A DNA stretch of 64,000 nucleotides from the NCBI RefSeq assembly GCF_002875705.1, contig NZ_MCZZ01000150.1, forward strand, positions 52,730-116,729. The letters are read 5' to 3'. Each line of letters opens with the position of its first letter. Within the stretch, counting starts at the first letter, position 1. Below the pieces are notes generated by a model. That model was not told the DNA's origin, did no database searches, and saw nothing but the letters and a program-made list of their open reading frames with translations. This DNA is from Vibrio sp. 10N.261.45.E2 (GTDB lineage: Bacteria; Pseudomonadota; Gammaproteobacteria; Enterobacterales; Vibrionaceae). Made by a program: the position numbers and the translations under genes. Positions 1-9,372 of the stretch are shown piece by piece.

Positions 1-206
1 AGTAAACTGATTTCGCCTTTCGTTGGTACATCAAGACCAGCAAGCAGAGTCATTAGGGTCGACTTACCCGCCCCAGACGTACCAACAATCGAGACAGTTT
101 CGCCTTCACGAATATCGATATCGACGTGCTCTAGGATTGTTAAATGTTCTTGATTAGTAGACACTGTCTTCGAAACAGCTTCTGCCTTAATGATGGATGT
201 ATGCAT
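1..206 (-). CDS. ybbA: ABC transporter ATP-binding protein, N-terminal part (YbbA-like)
   Basis: Only the first 68 or so codons lie in the window; the gene runs off the left edge. The reading frame begins at an ATG read on the minus strand at 206-204 and carries a textbook Walker A motif (GTSGAGKST) about 42 residues in. This is typical of the small ATPases of the LolD/YbbA/MacB type that pair with an FtsX-like permease. In enterobacteria ybbA lies head to head with tesA, exactly as here, and that synteny supports the name. The start codon overlaps the tesA start codon on the other strand by two bases, so promoters and ribosome sites of each gene lie inside the other. The permease partner would be to the left and cannot be seen. 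Confidence 0.85.
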   Translation of the reverse strand, partial: MHTSIIKAEAVSKTVSTNQEHLTILEHVDIDIREGETVSIVGTSGAGKSTLMTLLAGLDVPTKGEISL

Positions 207-822
207 GACTCGACTAATTTCCTTTTTATTCTTTATTTTATTTTCAACCGCTTCTTTGGCTCAAGATACCGAGCTAGATTCTAAGCTACTGGTCCTTGGT
301 GATAGCTTGAGTGCTGGTTATAACATGGACATCAAACAAAGTTGGCCAAGCTTGTTACCAGACGCGTTAGCAAAGCATGACAAAACGGTAACTGTGGTTA
401 ACGGCAGTATTTCTGGTGACACAACAGGCAATGGTTTAGCCCGCTTACCACAATTGCTTGAAGAACACGCTCCAGATACCGTTCTTATTGAACTTGGTGC
501 AAATGATGGACTTCGCGGATTCCCACCTAAGCTGATGTCTGCGAACCTTGATCAAATCATTGAGCAGATAAAAGCTGCGGGCGCCAAACCTATAATGATG
601 CAGATTAAAATCCCACCAAACTACGGCAAGCGTTACAACCAGCAGTTTGAATACGTTTTTGCAGCGCTAGCTGATCAACAAAACGTGCCACTTTTGCCGT
701 TTTTCCTAGAGCACATCATCCTTAAACCTGAGTGGATGATGAACGATGGACTGCATCCAAAACCAGAAGCTCAACCTTGGATTGCTGAATTTGTCGCCGA
801 AGAATTATATCAGTATCTTTAG
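205..822 (+). CDS. tesA: TesA: multifunctional acyl-CoA thioesterase I / lysophospholipase L1 / arylesterase
   Basis: Periplasmic SGNH/GDSL hydrolase that cleaves acyl-CoA, lysophospholipid and small ester substrates. A signal peptide covers about residues 1-19 (hydrophobic stretch ending SLA). The GDSL block (LGDSLSAGYNM) puts the nucleophile at Ser34. Block II glycine is in SISGDTTGNG, block III is GAND, and the catalytic Asp181 and His184 lie in DGLHP. The length (205 aa) is normal for the family. The ATG at 205 was preferred to one at 190 because it gives a proper signal sequence; the upstream codons would put extra residues before it. Divergent from the ybbA-like gene, as in other gammaproteobacteria. 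No clear terminator follows before fabV. Confidence 0.95.
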   Translation: MTRLISFLFFILFSTASLAQDTELDSKLLVLGDSLSAGYNMDIKQSWPSLLPDALAKHDKTVTVVNGSISGDTTGNGLARLPQLLEEHAPDTVLIELGANDGLRGFPPKLMSANLDQIIEQIKAAGAKPIMMQIKIPPNYGKRYNQQFEYVFAALADQQNVPLLPFFLEHIILKPEWMMNDGLHPKPEAQPWIAEFVAEELYQYL

Positions 823-903
823 GTTTTAATGGTCTAGCTCAATAAATTTTACACAGCTTTACGTTAGCCTGAGTGCATATCACCGTTAACTGTAAGGTTA
901 TTT

Positions 904-2103
904 ATGCTGATCGAACCTGTTATCAAGGGTGTGGTAGCAAAAAGCGCTCACCCTCTTGGCTGTCAAGAAGCCGTAAAGCAACAAATCAAGTTTGTTAAGA
1001 GTGCGCCGCAAATCAAAGATGGCCCTAAACGAGTACTGATTATCGGCGCTTCATCAGGCTTCGGCCTTGCCGCTCGTATTGCCCTTACCTTTGGCGGCGC
1101 AAAAGCTGACACTATCGGTGTCTCATTCGAACGCGGTCCAAACGACAAATCCCTCGGTAGTGCTGGTTGGTACAACAACATCTACTTCAAAAAAGAAGCC
1201 GAACGAGAGCAACGCACTGCTATCAACATCGTTGGCGACGCTTTTTCACAAGAAACACGCTCACAAGTTGTCGAAGCCATTGAAACCTATTTCGAAGGTG
1301 AAGTGGATCTGGTTATCTACAGCTTGGCAGCGGGTGTTCGCCCTAAACCTGACTTTGATGAATTCTGGCGTTCTGCCATCAAGCCTATTGGCGAAAGCGT
1401 GACTGGTGCGACGATTTCTCTTGAGCACGACAACTGGGTGACCAACACGCTCGACGCTGCAACAGAAGAAGAAGCTGAAAGCACACTCAAAGTGATGGGG
1501 GGAGAAGATTGGGAAAACTGGATAGACGAACTGATCAACGCAGAATCTATTGCTCCGGGTTGTAAGACCATTGCGTTTTCTTACGTTGGTCCTGAAGTGA
1601 CCCATCCTATTTATTTGGACGGTACTTTAGGTCGTGCCAAGATCGACCTTCATCAAACCAGCCACGCATTGAATCTTGAATTAGCAAACTTTGATGGCAA
1701 TGCTTACGCGACTGTGTGTAAGGCATTGGTAACGAAAGCTAGTGTATTCATCCCAGGGTTGAGCCCATATCTTCTTGCCTTGTATAAAGTGATGAAAGAG
1801 AAACAGACGCATGAAGGATGTATTGAGCAAATGCAACGCCTGTTTAGCAGCAAGCTGTATGGACAACCAAAAGTACCGCTTGATGGTGAGCGCCTGATTC
1901 GTATGGACGATTGGGAGTTAGATCCAGAAACACAAGCCCATGTGACAGAATTGCTTAACAATATGGATGAAACCAACTTCCAAACCTTAGGCGATTACCA
2001 AGGGTTCAAAGATGAGTTCCTACAGCTAAACGGCTTTGCCCAACCTTCGGTAGACTACAGTAAGAAGCTGAATAGCGAAGATTTTATAAAATTAAAGCCC
2101 TAG
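904..2103 (+). CDS. fabV: FabV: trans-2-enoyl-ACP reductase (NADH)
   Basis: Catalyses the last reduction of each fatty-acid elongation cycle, enoyl-ACP to acyl-ACP. FabV is the triclosan-insensitive isozyme first described in Vibrio cholerae. The N-terminal Rossmann nucleotide site is seen as IIGASSGFGLAARI (about residues 46-59). The family's Tyr-X8-Lys active-site motif is present (Tyr237 to Lys246, in IYLDGTLGRAK). The length of 399 aa is typical. A weak Shine-Dalgarno (TAAGG) precedes the ATG. The gene stands alone and ends in a strong intrinsic terminator at about 2145-2173. Together with tesA just upstream it gives the left end of the window a lipid-metabolism flavour. Confidence 0.96.
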   Translation: MLIEPVIKGVVAKSAHPLGCQEAVKQQIKFVKSAPQIKDGPKRVLIIGASSGFGLAARIALTFGGAKADTIGVSFERGPNDKSLGSAGWYNNIYFKKEAEREQRTAINIVGDAFSQETRSQVVEAIETYFEGEVDLVIYSLAAGVRPKPDFDEFWRSAIKPIGESVTGATISLEHDNWVTNTLDAATEEEAESTLKVMGGEDWENWIDELINAESIAPGCKTIAFSYVGPEVTHPIYLDGTLGRAKIDLHQTSHALNLELANFDGNAYATVCKALVTKASVFIPGLSPYLLALYKVMKEKQTHEGCIEQMQRLFSSKLYGQPKVPLDGERLIRMDDWELDPETQAHVTELLNNMDETNFQTLGDYQGFKDEFLQLNGFAQPSVDYSKKLNSEDFIKLKP

Positions 2104-2144
2104 TCGAAATATATCTCATTACTGAGACCCGGATTCACATTTGA

Positions 2145-2173
2145 AAACCTCCGCAAAATTGCGGAGGTTTTTT
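2145..2173 (+). terminator. Rho-independent terminator after fabV
   Basis: A 10-bp perfect stem (AAACCTCCGC / GCGGAGGTTT) with a 6-base loop is followed by a T run. It lies 40 bases after the fabV stop. Confidence 0.9.
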
Positions 2174-2281
2174 CGTGCAACATTTCTTATACTTAGACAA
2201 CGTAAGGCTAATATTTTATTTGGTTCATCATAATTAACACAGGATGTGTTGATGCATTTAGCATAATTGACTCGGAGTCAT

Positions 2282-4189
2282 ATGAAGAAAATAAAAACGA
2301 TAGACTTAGATATCCCAGACGATATGGCGTCCGGTTGGCAAAATATTGTCGACCTGTTAGCTCAAATTACTCAAGTGCCTGCCGCACTCATTATGCGTGT
2401 CCACGCCAACTATATTGAAGTATTCTCGACCAGTCGGAGTAACAATAATCCCTATACCAAAGGCGATTCCGAAACCTTAGGCAATGGGCTTTACTGCGAA
2501 ACGGTGATGGAATCTAAGCAACAACTTGTTGTACCCAATGCTCTCGCGGATCCAGCTTGGAAAAACAACCCAGACATCAAACTCGGTTTGGTTTCCTATT
2601 GCGGCATTCCCCTGCTTTGGCCGAATGGCGAAGTGTTTGGCACCATATGTATTTTAGATTCAAAAGAGAATCACTACACACCTACCTACATCAAGCTTTT
2701 ACAGAGCTTTCGAACCTCGATCGAGTCTCAGCTTAAAACCCTATTTCAGCACGCTAAGCTCACTCAAATGAATCAAGATTTAAAAAACCGTGTTTATAAT
2801 CGGACCAAAGATCTTGCGAGCCTTAATTATTCATTAAACCAAGAGATTGATAAGCGAAAAGCCGCAGAGCAAAAGATCAACTTTCAAAAGAATCACGACC
2901 TCAGTACAGGTTTCTTAAATCGAAACGCATTTGAATCTCGCTTAAACCACAAGTTACTATCACAGCGCAGGCTAACAGGAAGTTCATTCGCCGTCGTTCA
3001 TATTGGTTTTACTAATGGTAGACGCATACAAGCTCGATACGGCTACAATGCGTTAGACAAAGTGCTTGTTGAGTACAGAAAACGCATCGACAGTATTTCT
3101 GATATCGATGTATTAACGGCACGCCCTACTTCAGTTGATCTTGTACTGGCATTCAGTGTTAAAGATGTACACCAACGCCTAGAGGAACTTTGCCAGACGC
3201 TAGTTAAAGTCGGCCATTCAGAATTTGAAATCGAAAGTGACAAAGTGCATTTGCACGCCTTTATAGGAATTGCAATTACGAACGACGAAGATGATGCGGA
3301 AAGTATTCTACAAAAATCTTCTGAAGCGATGTTGGCCTGTAAAGATTCAGGACAAAAATTCGCTTACTACTCTCAATCTCATACCGAAGAGCAAACCCAC
3401 ATCAATAAAATTGAAGGCTATCTACTGCAAGCCGTTCGTAATGATGACCTTATGCTCTACTTTCAACCTAAAGTATGTCCGTTGACGCACCGATGGGTTG
3501 GTGCAGAAGCTTTACTTCGTTGGCGACATCCGGTTTTGGGTGATATTTCAAACGAAACCTTAATCCACATGGCTGAGCAAAATGGTTTGATTTTCGAAGT
3601 GGGTAGCTTTGTTCTGCGTAATGCGATTGAACAAGCCAAGGAGTGGTCTGAATACGTTGAAGACTTCAAGATGGCGGTAAATGTCTCTGCGATTCAACTT
3701 AAGAATGTACACTTCGCAGAACAGTTAGTTCATCTACTCGAAACTTATCATCTAGAACCTCGTTTTTTAGAACTTGAAGTTACGGAGAGTGGCCTGATTG
3801 CAGATGAAGTGGTTGCCAAAAATACTCTAGAATCTTTGCATGATATTGGCGTTACATTGTCACTGGATGACTTTGGTACGGGCTACGCCTCTTTCAGTTA
3901 CCTGAAAAAATTCCCATTCGACGCAATTAAGATTGATAAGAGTTTCATTGACCAAATGCTCAACTCTCAAGAAGATTCAGAAATTGTCCGTTCTATTGTC
4001 CAAATTGCGAAAAAACTCGACCTAAAAGTGACGATTGAAGGCATTGAATCAGAAGTTCAGGAGCAGTTTATTATTAATGAAGGCTGCGATGTCGGCCAAG
4101 GTTACCTGTATGGAAGACCCATGCCGAGCCAAGAATTCGAACACAGCTTAATCAATCAAAACTATTTGGGGACAACTCGTTACGCTTAA
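2282..4189 (+). CDS. GAF - degenerate GGDEF - EAL protein, probable c-di-GMP phosphodiesterase
   Basis: Cytoplasmic signalling protein of 635 aa with no membrane segment. Residues about 10-165 look like a GAF sensor domain (GLYCETVM...YCGIPL...FGTICILD). A short coiled coil follows, then a GGDEF-like domain (about 205-370) whose signature loop reads PTSVDL instead of GGDEF, so cyclase activity is not expected. The C-terminal EAL domain keeps the catalytic set: EALLR (Glu409), NVSAIQL, ELEVTES, DDFGTG (Asp529-Asp530), IKIDKSFI and TIEGIE. The likely output is c-di-GMP hydrolysis controlled by the GAF ligand, with the dead GGDEF acting as a possible GTP or partner sensor. The ATG at 2282 has a GGAG ribosome site five bases upstream and was preferred to a TTG at 2267. 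Monocistronic. Confidence 0.9.
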   Translation: MKKIKTIDLDIPDDMASGWQNIVDLLAQITQVPAALIMRVHANYIEVFSTSRSNNNPYTKGDSETLGNGLYCETVMESKQQLVVPNALADPAWKNNPDIKLGLVSYCGIPLLWPNGEVFGTICILDSKENHYTPTYIKLLQSFRTSIESQLKTLFQHAKLTQMNQDLKNRVYNRTKDLASLNYSLNQEIDKRKAAEQKINFQKNHDLSTGFLNRNAFESRLNHKLLSQRRLTGSSFAVVHIGFTNGRRIQARYGYNALDKVLVEYRKRIDSISDIDVLTARPTSVDLVLAFSVKDVHQRLEELCQTLVKVGHSEFEIESDKVHLHAFIGIAITNDEDDAESILQKSSEAMLACKDSGQKFAYYSQSHTEEQTHINKIEGYLLQAVRNDDLMLYFQPKVCPLTHRWVGAEALLRWRHPVLGDISNETLIHMAEQNGLIFEVGSFVLRNAIEQAKEWSEYVEDFKMAVNVSAIQLKNVHFAEQLVHLLETYHLEPRFLELEVTESGLIADEVVAKNTLESLHDIGVTLSLDDFGTGYASFSYLKKFPFDAIKIDKSFIDQMLNSQEDSEIVRSIVQIAKKLDLKVTIEGIESEVQEQFIINEGCDVGQGYLYGRPMPSQEFEHSLINQNYLGTTRYA

Positions 4190-4239
4190 AGCGAAAAAGA
4201 GCAGTTAGTTTTGGATTTAGGCCTAGTTTCTCTTTACTC

Positions 4240-4278
4240 TAAAGGTGGTGATTTTTATAATCGCCGCCTTTCTGTTTT
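4240..4278 (+). terminator. Probable terminator after the GAF/EAL gene
   Basis: The stem AAAGGTGGTGAT / ATCGCCGCCTTT (two G-U pairs) has a 7-base AT loop and is followed by a T-rich stretch. It lies about 50 bases after the stop codon. Confidence 0.6.
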
Positions 4279-4309
4279 TATCTTTCCCCTTATATAGGCA
4301 TTCCTCGTT

Positions 4310-5965
4310 ATGGATCAGTTGACTGCAAAGCTTAAAAAGCTCGAAAAACAAAACTACCGTGCATATCAACAAATTAAAGGTCAATACGACTTTGCTGATT
4401 TTGAATTACACATCGACCACATCCAAGGTGACCCATACGCGTCAGCTTCTCGTTTTCGTGCAACGCGCGCGTGGTCGTTAACTGGGTTAGATTGGCTGAA
4501 AGAAAAATCTTATGAATACCAAGTAGCGGCTCGTGATTTTATCGCACGTAGCTTCTCTGAGTTCGCGAAACAAGAGTCGAGCGTGTCGATTGCTCTGACT
4601 GGTCAAACAGTATTAGACAGCACCGCCGTTGTTTTCACAGAACATGGCATCGAGATTCGCTTCCGTATCAATTTGCCAGCTGATGGCCGAAGCATTCTTG
4701 CTAAGAAAGCGAATAACATCATCACTTTCTACTTACCGAAATTTATTCGTCGCGCGACGTTAGAGCGTGAACTGAACATCGATGCAATGATTAAGCATTG
4801 TGAAACGATTGAAGACCAAGAAGCCCTTCGTGCTCAATTGGATGAAAATAATCTAGCGGCGTTTGTTGCTAACGGTAGTGTACTACCGCGTATCGCTGGT
4901 AACTGCGACCTTCCAATGAAAGACGCTGTACCTTTCGCTGCTCCCGAATCGTTGAGCGTGACTTTGAATACTCCAAACCAAGGTGATGTGACTGGTCTAG
5001 GTATTCCGAAAGGTATCACGCTAATCGTTGGTGGTGGTTTCCATGGTAAATCGACACTGTTAAACGCGGTTGAACGTTCTATCTACAACCATATTCCTGG
5101 TGACGGTCGCGAAGGTATCGTAACTGCGATTGATACCATGAAGATCCGCGCCGAAGATGGTCGATGTGTACACAGCTTAAACCTGTCGAACTACATCAAC
5201 CATTTACCAATGCAGAAAGATACGTCTAATTTCAGTACGCAAGATGCATCTGGTTCTACGTCTCAAGCAGCTTGGTTACAAGAATCGATTGAAGCCGGTG
5301 TTCAAACGCTACTTATCGATGAAGATACGTCAGCGACCAACTTCATGATTCGTGACGAGCGTATGCAAGCGCTTGTGTCAAAAGGCGATGAGCCAATCAC
5401 GCCACTAGTCGATCGCATTGGTCAACTTCGTGAAGAGATGGACATCTCTACCATTGTCGTGATGGGCGGCTCGGGTGATTACCTAGACGTAGCAAACACA
5501 GTCATTCAAATGCACGACTACCAAGCAGTAGACGTAACTGAAAAAGCAAAAGACGTTATTGCACAGCACCCTACCCAGCGTACGAATGAATGTGAGACAG
5601 CTTTAGAGACATTTGTCCCACGTTCATTGAACCGCGTATCACTGATGAACATTCTTATGGATGGCAAATTCCGTGTTAGCGCTAAAGGCAAAGATTCATT
5701 ACGTTTCGGTAAAGAGTTTGCGGATCTTTCTGCACTGGAGCAATTAGAATCCCCGTCTGAAGTGAACGCGATCGGTTGGGCTTGGTTCCAATTTGCACAA
5801 ACTCCAGGTTGGTCAAACAATCCTGCAAAAGAATTCAACGCTATTTTAGAAAACGAGTGGCACGCTAACATGCCTAACTATGGTGACTTAGCAAAACCAA
5901 GAACATTAGATGTGATGGCTGCTCTGAACCGTATGCGTAAATCTCAGTTCAAGCCTTCGAACTGA
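4310..5965 (+). CDS. Predicted ATPase of the ABC class (ABC_ATPase family)
   Basis: Soluble 551-aa protein of the ABC_ATPase family (COG3044 type), whose cellular role is unknown. The N-terminal half (about 1-220) is the family-specific region. Walker A is GGGFHGKST (about residues 241-249). A signature-like serine/glycine stretch (QDASGSTSQA) precedes the Walker B-like LLIDEDTSATN. There is no transmembrane region and no partner permease nearby, so it is not a transporter subunit. Similar proteins have sometimes been annotated as isoprenoid isomerases; nothing in this sequence supports that. Monocistronic, followed by a long non-coding gap. Confidence 0.85.
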   Translation: MDQLTAKLKKLEKQNYRAYQQIKGQYDFADFELHIDHIQGDPYASASRFRATRAWSLTGLDWLKEKSYEYQVAARDFIARSFSEFAKQESSVSIALTGQTVLDSTAVVFTEHGIEIRFRINLPADGRSILAKKANNIITFYLPKFIRRATLERELNIDAMIKHCETIEDQEALRAQLDENNLAAFVANGSVLPRIAGNCDLPMKDAVPFAAPESLSVTLNTPNQGDVTGLGIPKGITLIVGGGFHGKSTLLNAVERSIYNHIPGDGREGIVTAIDTMKIRAEDGRCVHSLNLSNYINHLPMQKDTSNFSTQDASGSTSQAAWLQESIEAGVQTLLIDEDTSATNFMIRDERMQALVSKGDEPITPLVDRIGQLREEMDISTIVVMGGSGDYLDVANTVIQMHDYQAVDVTEKAKDVIAQHPTQRTNECETALETFVPRSLNRVSLMNILMDGKFRVSAKGKDSLRFGKEFADLSALEQLESPSEVNAIGWAWFQFAQTPGWSNNPAKEFNAILENEWHANMPNYGDLAKPRTLDVMAALNRMRKSQFKPSN

Positions 5966-6351
5966 TCTCGTTAAATACCAGACCTGTTGTGCTCTAGGCT
6001 TTTGAAGCTCTCATCTTCCAAGCGAGTAACTTAAGTTACTCAGTACGCAAAATAACTGTCTACGGCTCTCACTCTGAGGGCCGTAAATTTATCTAACCTC
6101 TATTCCTCTATTCCTCTATCCTTCTATTCACTAGTGTCATCAAAACTCATCAACTGAACAATTCATAAAACCAATCGTTACATCAACTACTTATCTAACT
6201 TTCTTATAAAAAGATTCAACGCGTTACTTACTACTATCTAATGCTGCCGATCCCTAAAATCATGACACAGCTTTTACAAAACCCTAGTGATATTCAGATA
6301 AAGTCCCGATTCGACAAGTGTAACCAAATGTAACAAACTCTTGAGGCTTCA
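5966..6351. other. 386-bp intergenic stretch with a weak hairpin and an 8-bp tandem repeat
   Basis: No gene seen on either strand. A stem TACGGC / GCCGTA at about 6061-6087, followed by AAATTTAT, could be a weak terminator for the ATPase gene. An imperfect tandem repeat lies at 6097-6129. The right end must hold the promoter of the PBP2 gene, but no convincing -35/-10 pair could be chosen. Confidence 0.5.
6097..6129. repeat. Short tandem repeat, unit CCTCTATT, about four copies
   Basis: Two exact copies of CCTCTATT are followed by CCTCTATC and a degenerate CTTCTATTC. It lies between the ABC-class ATPase and PBP2 genes. Slippage in such an array could vary the spacing upstream of PBP2, but it is 220 bases from that start. 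Confidence 0.8.
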
Positions 6352-8250
6352 ATGAATCATAAACGCGTTAAGATGCGTGACCACAAAAGCGAAGTGAACC
6401 TTTTCAAAAACCGTGTAATTGTCGCGTTTTGTGGGATCTTGCTGTTCACTCTTGTCTTAGTCGGAAACCTGTACCGACTTCAAGTTGAAAATTTTAAAAG
6501 CTATCAAACTCGTGCCGATGGCAACAGAATTAAAGTACTACCTATCGCCCCTACGCGTGGTCTTATTTATGACCGTAACGGCGTCTTACTAGCAGAAAAC
6601 AAGCTTGTCTTCGATTTGACGATGATTCCTGAGCAAACTGATGATGTTGATGCCATGCTCGCCAAGCTAGATAAATACGTCCCGCGTGATGCTGAGCAGA
6701 TCGCGCGCTTCAAAAAACGTTATCACAACACCCGCCGTTTTAAATCAGTGACTATTCTAGAGAACTTAACGGAAGAAGAGATTGCGAAGTTCTCTGTGCA
6801 CCAGTACCTATTCCCAGGCTTATCTATCGATACCAGCTTAAAGCGTTTTTACCCAAATGGTGAGGTACTGACCCATGTTCTTGGCTACGTGGCGCACATT
6901 AATGATAGCGATCTAAGAAAGCTAGAAGAGCAAGGTATCGAAGCAAACTATCAAGCCACAACCATCATCGGTAAGCTCGGTGTTGAACGTTACTACGAAG
7001 ATATTCTACACGGCACCAAAGGTTATCAAGAAGTCGAAGTAAATAGCCGTGGGCGAATCGTCCGAACCATAGAGTACGTGCCGCCAGTTGCTGGAAAAGA
7101 CATCGTGCTAAATATTGACCTTGAATTACAGAAGTACGCCTTTGAACAACTTGATCACCGAACTGGCAGTGCTGTTATTCTCGACCCAAAAGACAACAGC
7201 GTTTTGGCGATGGCATCAAGCCCGAGTTATGACCCGAACCTATTTGTCGACGGCATTTCGAGTAAGAACTACCAACGTCTATTGAACGACCCTGCCCACC
7301 CGTTGGTAAACCGCACGACTCTAGGCGTTTATCCGCCAGCATCAACCGTTAAGCCATTTATGGCAGTTGCAGGGTTGCAAGAACATGTTATCTCAGAGGA
7401 TACGATTCGTAACGACCACGGCGTTTGGAGAATCCCCGGTTCTAAGCGAAACTCTAAATCATGGCGCGACTGGAAACGCTGGGGACACGGGCCTGTCGAT
7501 GTCACTCAAGCTATTGAAGAATCCGTGGATTCCTTCTTCTATCAAACCGCTTTTGATTTGGGTATTGACCGCATTTCAAGCTGGATGAATCGCTTTGGCT
7601 TTGGTGAACCGACTGGTATTGATATCTATGAGGAAAGTACCGCTAATATGCCGACTAGAGAATGGAAGATGATGCGCTATCGAACCCCTTGGTATCAGGG
7701 TGATACCGTCCCTATTGGGATTGGACAAGGTTATTGGACATCCACTCCAATGCAGCTTGCTAAAGCGACATCAGTACTGGTCAATCACGGTAAGGTGATG
7801 CCACCTCATATCTTGAGAGCCACCTTAGATCACGGTGAGGATTTCAGTACGCAACAACTCGTAGAGCCAGAATCAATGCCTTCAATCACCGAAGTGCCAG
7901 ATAGAATTTGGGACGTGTCACTCAACGCAATGCGACTGGTAAACCACGGCAGTCGTGGTAGCGGCAGACGTGCATTTAAAGGGAGTGACTACACAAGCGG
8001 CGGGAAATCAGGTACCGCACAAGTGTTTGATCTAGCGAAAGATCAAGTCTACAACTCGAAGAAACTCGCTAGGCATTTGCTTGACCACGCGCTTTATACA
8101 GCTTTCGCACCGTATGAGCACCCTGAGTATGTCGCTACTGTGGTTATTGAACACGGTAATGGCGGCTCAAAAGTCGGCGCCCCTTATATTCGTAAAGTGC
8201 TCGACTATGCCTTTGCGCATAAAAGCGGTGAGAACAAAGACCACTCCTAA
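6352..8250 (+). CDS. mrdA: Penicillin-binding protein 2 (MrdA-type transpeptidase), stand-alone copy
   Basis: Class B PBP that cross-links peptidoglycan during lateral wall elongation. One N-terminal membrane anchor (about residues 22-42) is followed by the PBP dimer domain (RIKVLPIAPTRGLIYDRNG) and the transpeptidase domain. Catalytic motifs are STVK with Ser331, SVD (the SxN-equivalent) near residue 389, and KSGT with Lys552. The length of 632 aa matches PBP2. A GAGG ribosome site precedes the ATG. The usual neighbours rodA, rlmH and dacA are absent, so this is probably a second PBP2 paralogue rather than the elongasome copy. A strong terminator follows at 8367-8405. Confidence 0.92.
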   Translation: MNHKRVKMRDHKSEVNLFKNRVIVAFCGILLFTLVLVGNLYRLQVENFKSYQTRADGNRIKVLPIAPTRGLIYDRNGVLLAENKLVFDLTMIPEQTDDVDAMLAKLDKYVPRDAEQIARFKKRYHNTRRFKSVTILENLTEEEIAKFSVHQYLFPGLSIDTSLKRFYPNGEVLTHVLGYVAHINDSDLRKLEEQGIEANYQATTIIGKLGVERYYEDILHGTKGYQEVEVNSRGRIVRTIEYVPPVAGKDIVLNIDLELQKYAFEQLDHRTGSAVILDPKDNSVLAMASSPSYDPNLFVDGISSKNYQRLLNDPAHPLVNRTTLGVYPPASTVKPFMAVAGLQEHVISEDTIRNDHGVWRIPGSKRNSKSWRDWKRWGHGPVDVTQAIEESVDSFFYQTAFDLGIDRISSWMNRFGFGEPTGIDIYEESTANMPTREWKMMRYRTPWYQGDTVPIGIGQGYWTSTPMQLAKATSVLVNHGKVMPPHILRATLDHGEDFSTQQLVEPESMPSITEVPDRIWDVSLNAMRLVNHGSRGSGRRAFKGSDYTSGGKSGTAQVFDLAKDQVYNSKKLARHLLDHALYTAFAPYEHPEYVATVVIEHGNGGSKVGAPYIRKVLDYAFAHKSGENKDHS

Positions 8251-8366
8251 CCCCAACAACTTAAGTCGCTACAACAACCAGCATGGCAACAACGGATAAC
8301 CATCGTTATTGCAAATAGATGAGTCATTGCACATAGATTAGTTACAGAGTACAGCGTAATGACAAC

Positions 8367-8405
8367 AAAGCCCCGCTTGTGTCACTCACAAATGGGGCTT
8401 TCTAT
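8367..8405. terminator. Bidirectional terminator between PBP2 and DnaJ-related genes
   Basis: The stem AAAGCCCC / GGGGCTTT is extended by a TTGTG/CACAA inner pairing. It sits between two convergent genes, with A and T flanks on both sides. Confidence 0.85.
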
Positions 8406-8447
8406 TCTAGGTTTCCAATCGACTAGCAAGGTACTATTTACTGTCGA

Positions 8448-9068
8448 TTACGAGCTTCTTAAGACATGCCACGCTTCACAGAGCGTCTGAAATTTTGCGG
8501 TGTTGCCTTCATCTCTGTCTGGGTGCCACCTCAAAGCCAGTTGTCGCCAACGTTTTCTAATCTCATGATGAGTCGCGTCCAACGGTAACTCAAACAAGTT
8601 TAATGCTCGGCTTCTATCCATATCGAGTTCATCACCACCCACAAACTTTCTGTATCGAGTCCAGAACTCGTTCAGCAGCCTTTTAACTTCGCCCTCATCG
8701 GCTTCATAGTTAACCCAATTTACGTAGTAATCTCGAAGTGGGTCTTCAAGATCGATGCTGTGGCTGCTTCCGTGATAACGGCCATTCATTAATTCTATGT
8801 CCATCGCTTGAACTTGGAGCCAACTATCAGGATGTAAGGTTTCTTGAAGCTGATAAAGCGCATTCATGATGAGGAAGTTTTTCTTGAACAACTCTTTTTC
8901 AGCTACAGCATCTAACACCGGCACAAATCCAAGGTCGTTCAGATGAGCCGCCAATGTGTGTACTTTCCATCCGCTTGGCTTTTGCTTAAGCACTTCCATA
9001 ATCGGCCAAAGCAATGGGTTTTCCATATGACTATGAAAATTTACTCTCACATCTTGATGATTCGACAT
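8448..9068 (-). CDS. DnaJ-related protein (N-terminal DNAJ_related region plus C-terminal J domain)
   Basis: A 206-aa co-chaperone-like protein. The first 140 residues resemble the DNAJ_related domain found in marine gammaproteobacteria. The last 60 residues form a compact J domain with helix II basic residues (RKRWRQLALRW) and the diagnostic HPD motif at 182-184. It lacks the Gly/Phe-rich and zinc-finger regions of true DnaJ, so it probably recruits Hsp70 to a specific client that cannot be named. Monocistronic and convergent with the PBP2 gene. Confidence 0.88.
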   Translation of the reverse strand: MSNHQDVRVNFHSHMENPLLWPIMEVLKQKPSGWKVHTLAAHLNDLGFVPVLDAVAEKELFKKNFLIMNALYQLQETLHPDSWLQVQAMDIELMNGRYHGSSHSIDLEDPLRDYYVNWVNYEADEGEVKRLLNEFWTRYRKFVGGDELDMDRSRALNLFELPLDATHHEIRKRWRQLALRWHPDRDEGNTAKFQTLCEAWHVLRSS

Positions 9069-9372
9069 AATAGACTCAGTTAACTTATCTGAATTTAATG
9101 GGTTGCTTGATGAGTAGATACGATAGGTATTTCACATTCACTACCTATCTATTTTAATTGAAAGCGATTTTTTACAATTTGTCGAGCTTAAGGCCAAACA
9201 ACCTCCTATCGCCTGGCTTAATACCTCCTTTTATCGCCGAAAACTGGTGCCAATTGATTGAGTTCAGACGCAATAAATACTGGAGTTAATTGATGGCACA
9301 GAGACAAAAAAGGTCAGCAATTTAGCTGACCTTTCATATCTATCCCTGTTTTAGGACGAAGCATTTGAATAA
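9069..9372. other. Intergenic region between two minus-strand genes
   Basis: 304 bases. The left part must hold the promoter of the DnaJ-related gene; the right part carries the terminator of the oxygenase gene (9306-9340). Nothing else recognised. Confidence 0.5.
9306..9340 (-). terminator. Terminator of the 2OG-Fe(II) oxygenase gene
   Basis: Read on the minus strand, the stem AAGGTCAGC / GCTGACCTT is followed by TTTTTTG. It lies about 35 bases after the stop codon. Confidence 0.85.

Noticed and set aside
963..1605. Open frames opposite and inside fabV
   Set aside because: fabV is a confident full-length gene; the others are shadows with no start signals.
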